Positions 29,607 to 31,414 of a stretch of DNA of 31,414 bases are shown piece after piece; the stretch's first letter is position 1, and each line of letters begins with the position of its first letter. The notes under the pieces are model-generated. The model was not told the DNA's origin and ran no database searches. It worked only from the letters and a program-made list of their open reading frames with translations. Source of the DNA: a virus. A program made the translations under genes and the position numbers. Location of the stretch: IMG/VR virus record IMGVR_UViG_3300023179_000341, positions 1 to 31,414 of that record; one strand, 5' to 3'.

Positions 29607-29710
29607 GGTTATAGTACGGGGGTGTACTAAATACTGTTCTTACGGAGAGTAAGAAAACTATCAAACTTAGTACATATAGTGCACTTCTAAGAGAAATTTC
29701 TTATAAATAG

Positions 29711-29732
29711 AAAAAAAGCTCGCGAAGCGAGC
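29711..29732 (-). terminator. Minus-strand terminator in the AT-rich region
   Basis: On the minus strand GCTCGC/GCGAGC, a 6-bp stem with a TTC loop (cUUCg-like), is followed by seven T residues. It would stop leftward transcripts before the metallopeptidase gene, so that gene needs its own promoter. Confidence 0.8.
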
Positions 29733-29807
29733 ATAATTAAGAAAGTCTAATAATATCAATATAGATATAGTATTATAGTATTATTATAGAGTAATTATAT
29801 GTAATAT

Positions 29808-29859
29808 AATAAAAATAACCGACCCTCAAAATCCTAAATTTTAGTGATTTTGCGGTCGG
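29808..29859 (-). terminator. Terminator of the helicase gene
   Basis: A long stem: CCGACC/GGTCGG (29819-29824, 29854-29859) and CAAAATC/GATTTTG (29827-29833, 29846-29852) around a CTAAATTTTAG loop. On the minus strand it is followed by TTATTTTTATT. It lies 150 bases after the helicase stop. Confidence 0.75.
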
Positions 29860-29945
29860 GTATATCCCCTGCCTAAATGTACTATGTTAGGTCTATGTGC
29901 TTATCTGGCTTGAATAACTACTTGGTACACCCCTGTTCTAAGTAT

Positions 29946-29964
29946 GTACTAAGTTGTACTAAGT
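29946..29964 (-). repeat. Right arm of the perfect 19-bp inverted repeat
   Basis: GTACTAAGTTGTACTAAGT on the plus strand is the exact reverse complement of 29588-29606. A further GTACTA is at 29879-29884. Confidence 0.85.
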
Positions 29965-30010
29965 TTTTGGCGTAACCCGCCCAAACCAGAACCAAGTTGA
30001 GTATTTTGTA

Positions 30011-31414
30011 TCATTGCTCTTTGTTTAGTGCAATCATCGTCGATGACGGCCCACGCTTTGTGTTCTGAATTTTGACGAGTCCAGACATGACCAAACCATC
30101 AAGAGCACGTTCAAGGACCTTGACCTCACAGTTTCTCAAACGCCTAGAAGTGTTTCTGAGAACCCCAAAGCCAACCCACCTTCCGTCCCTCGCGTTCCTT
30201 TGAAGCTGAAGGAGGATGACCTCCCCAATCTCCGCCTCAAGGCTTTGTCCAGCTTTATCCAAAACCCGTACCTCCATGTTGTTCACAATCCATTCGTGCC
30301 ATCCCTTGGCCCACTCGATGTCGGATTGGGTGATTTTCGGTTCACGGGGATTCCTGGCCACCGCCAAGAGTGAACTCGTCCTCAGAATCTTCTCTGCCGC
30401 TCGGTTCCAAAGCGACGATGCCAAGTTGTTCTCTGAATCGTCACGGGCCTTCTTTTGATATTCCTTGAAGATGCGTTTCCAGTCTTGAACAGCCGTCCCC
30501 GCATAGATGACCGGCTTGGGTTCGAAGTAATGCACCTTGTCACGCCGCTTGCCGACCTTCTCGTTGTCTTTCGGAAGGACAAACGATTCGCTCTTTTCCG
30601 GCCTGCCGTCGATCATGTGCAGAGCTTCGTAGCACCAGTCATCAAGCTCGAACTTGCTTGTCTCATCGAAGTCATCATCACTCGCATAGTCTGATTGCAC
30701 AATATCAAAGCGAGACAATATCCCGTCAGTGATGAAGTCGGCGCTGCGTCTGAGCAGATAATCGAACTTTTCCGTTGTGCCGCATCCGATGATACTCAGG
30801 AACGGCATCTTCACATCAGGCGTTTTATCCTGCTCTCGTTTGGTCGAGTATCCCGAAAGGATTTCACCAGACATACCCCAGATGCTCAGGATATCGCTTA
30901 TGAGCTGTTGATCGACTTGGTTCTTGCTCTCAATCTTGTTCTGGAGAACGCGCAGGGCTTCATCCATGAACAACATCCGCGCATTGCAGTCAGCAAGTTC
31001 AAAGCGCAACGCCTGTGACGAGGATGGCATCCTCAACACGCGATGCTCGGCCACGCGCCTAATGATATCCATCGTGCGGTTTCCATAGTGCTCCTTGCCC
31101 GCCGATGCGCCTGCCATGAGGATGTAATAGCTGCCCACATATCCATGCTTCACGGGCGTGTAATAATTCCCCTGCGCAAGACCGCTCAATGCAGACAAGG
31201 TGCTTGCAATGGCGAACGAGGGGTGCTTGTGCATTGCGCTCTCAAGGATAGCGTTTGCAATGTTCTTGATAAGTGTTATGTCGGGTAATCCAACTGGACA
31301 CTCCAGTGCTTGCTTCACTTCTGTTTTGATGAAATTCAGTGGCGTTGTATCCAATGGTGGTGTCCAGCTCCGTCTGTACGCGAGATGGAAAACAGTTTCG
31401 GGATTGACTCGATT
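30011..31414 (-). CDS. DUF3987-like helicase/primase-associated protein (runs off right edge)
   Basis: At least 467 residues are present. The frame has no stop from 31354 to the window end, and no good start there; a TTG at 31354 lacks a ribosome site, so the gene most likely begins outside. P-loop ATPase features: ILMAGASAGKEHYGN (Walker A-like), ADCNARMLFMDEALRVL (Walker B), and FLSIIGCGTTEKF. The C-terminal part has a winged-helix-like end (LRNCEVKVLERALDGLVMSGLVKI). These fit DUF3987-type phage replication helicases. It lies next to the AT-rich repeat region, consistent with a replication role. Confidence 0.75.
   Translation of the reverse strand, partial: NRVNPETVFHLAYRRSWTPPLDTTPLNFIKTEVKQALECPVGLPDITLIKNIANAILESAMHKHPSFAIASTLSALSGLAQGNYYTPVKHGYVGSYYILMAGASAGKEHYGNRTMDIIRRVAEHRVLRMPSSSQALRFELADCNARMLFMDEALRVLQNKIESKNQVDQQLISDILSIWGMSGEILSGYSTKREQDKTPDVKMPFLSIIGCGTTEKFDYLLRRSADFITDGILSRFDIVQSDYASDDDFDETSKFELDDWCYEALHMIDGRPEKSESFVLPKDNEKVGKRRDKVHYFEPKPVIYAGTAVQDWKRIFKEYQKKARDDSENNLASSLWNRAAEKILRTSSLLAVARNPREPKITQSDIEWAKGWHEWIVNNMEVRVLDKAGQSLEAEIGEVILLQLQRNARDGRWVGFGVLRNTSRRLRNCEVKVLERALDGLVMSGLVKIQNTKRGPSSTMIALNKEQ

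Larger units (their letters stand above)
29499..30010. other. AT-rich intergenic region, possible replication origin
   Basis: About 510 bases without a gene. It contains TAGTAC-type repeats in both orientations, including a perfect 19-bp inverted repeat at its edges, two minus-strand terminators, and a core of nearly pure A/T (about 29735-29815). This layout fits an origin or operator region next to a helicase gene; no replication protein binding has been shown. Confidence 0.6.

Noticed and set aside
30011-31354. Complete helicase gene with start at 31354
   Set aside because: The codon there is TTG without a ribosome site, and the frame continues open to the window edge; the gene is more likely truncated by the window.
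1-31414. tRNA genes or integrase
   Set aside because: No cloverleaf-like sequence with a TTCGA arm and no tyrosine or serine recombinase motif was seen; whether the phage is temperate cannot be told from this window.

Overview
This window is an internal segment of a tailed-phage or prophage genome, probably a long-tailed virus with an HK97-fold capsid. The supporting genes are: terminase small and large subunits, an HK97-type portal fused to a MuF domain, an S78-type prohead protease, an HK97-fold major capsid protein, gp6-like and gp10-like head-tail connectors, a tail terminator, a tail tube, a G/GT-type tail assembly chaperone with a frameshift site, and the start of a tape measure protein. 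Most genes have clear Shine-Dalgarno sequences (GGAG, AGGAGG) and base composition is moderate. The host cannot be named from the sequence. The good ribosome sites argue mildly against Bacteroidota.

Layout. Positions 1-18105 are the structural module, transcribed leftward on the minus strand. In transcription order it runs TerS, TerL, a CsrA-like protein, portal/MuF with an intein, protease, capsid, fibre-like proteins (possibly head fibres), connectors, tail terminator, tail tube, chaperone and tape measure (cut by the window edge). Rho-independent terminators follow the capsid, long fibre and tail tube genes. Positions 18580-20965 hold a leftward three-gene cassette: a PF12224-type amidoligase, a class II glutamine amidotransferase and a small unknown protein. 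It has its own terminator and an unusual CGGA/TCCG-rich composition. Next come a 27-bp iteron-like repeat array and a small plus-strand coiled-coil ORF. Positions 21588-29028 hold two tightly overlapping leftward operons of small early proteins and two rightward clusters. These include a Dam-like adenine methyltransferase, a RuvC-like resolvase, a Lar-like zinc ribbon protein, winged-helix proteins and a DUF4120-like protein. A lipoprotein metallopeptidase (29073-29498) and an AT-rich origin-like region flanked by a perfect 19-bp inverted repeat follow. A DUF3987-like helicase gene then runs off the right edge.

The most remarkable element is in the portal/MuF gene. An 804-bp intein (12537-13340) is encoded on the minus strand at the conserved NCRC motif of MuF. 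The plus strand of the same DNA encodes a 239-residue EDxHD/Vsr-like homing endonuclease (12597-13316), lying wholly inside the intein and in exact codon register with it. The endonuclease motifs YNIDI and VAVEI are read from the same base pairs as the intein motifs DIDIV and DFHGDG. This looks like a homing element in which the splicing protein and the nuclease share both strands of one DNA segment, instead of the nuclease being inserted as a domain.
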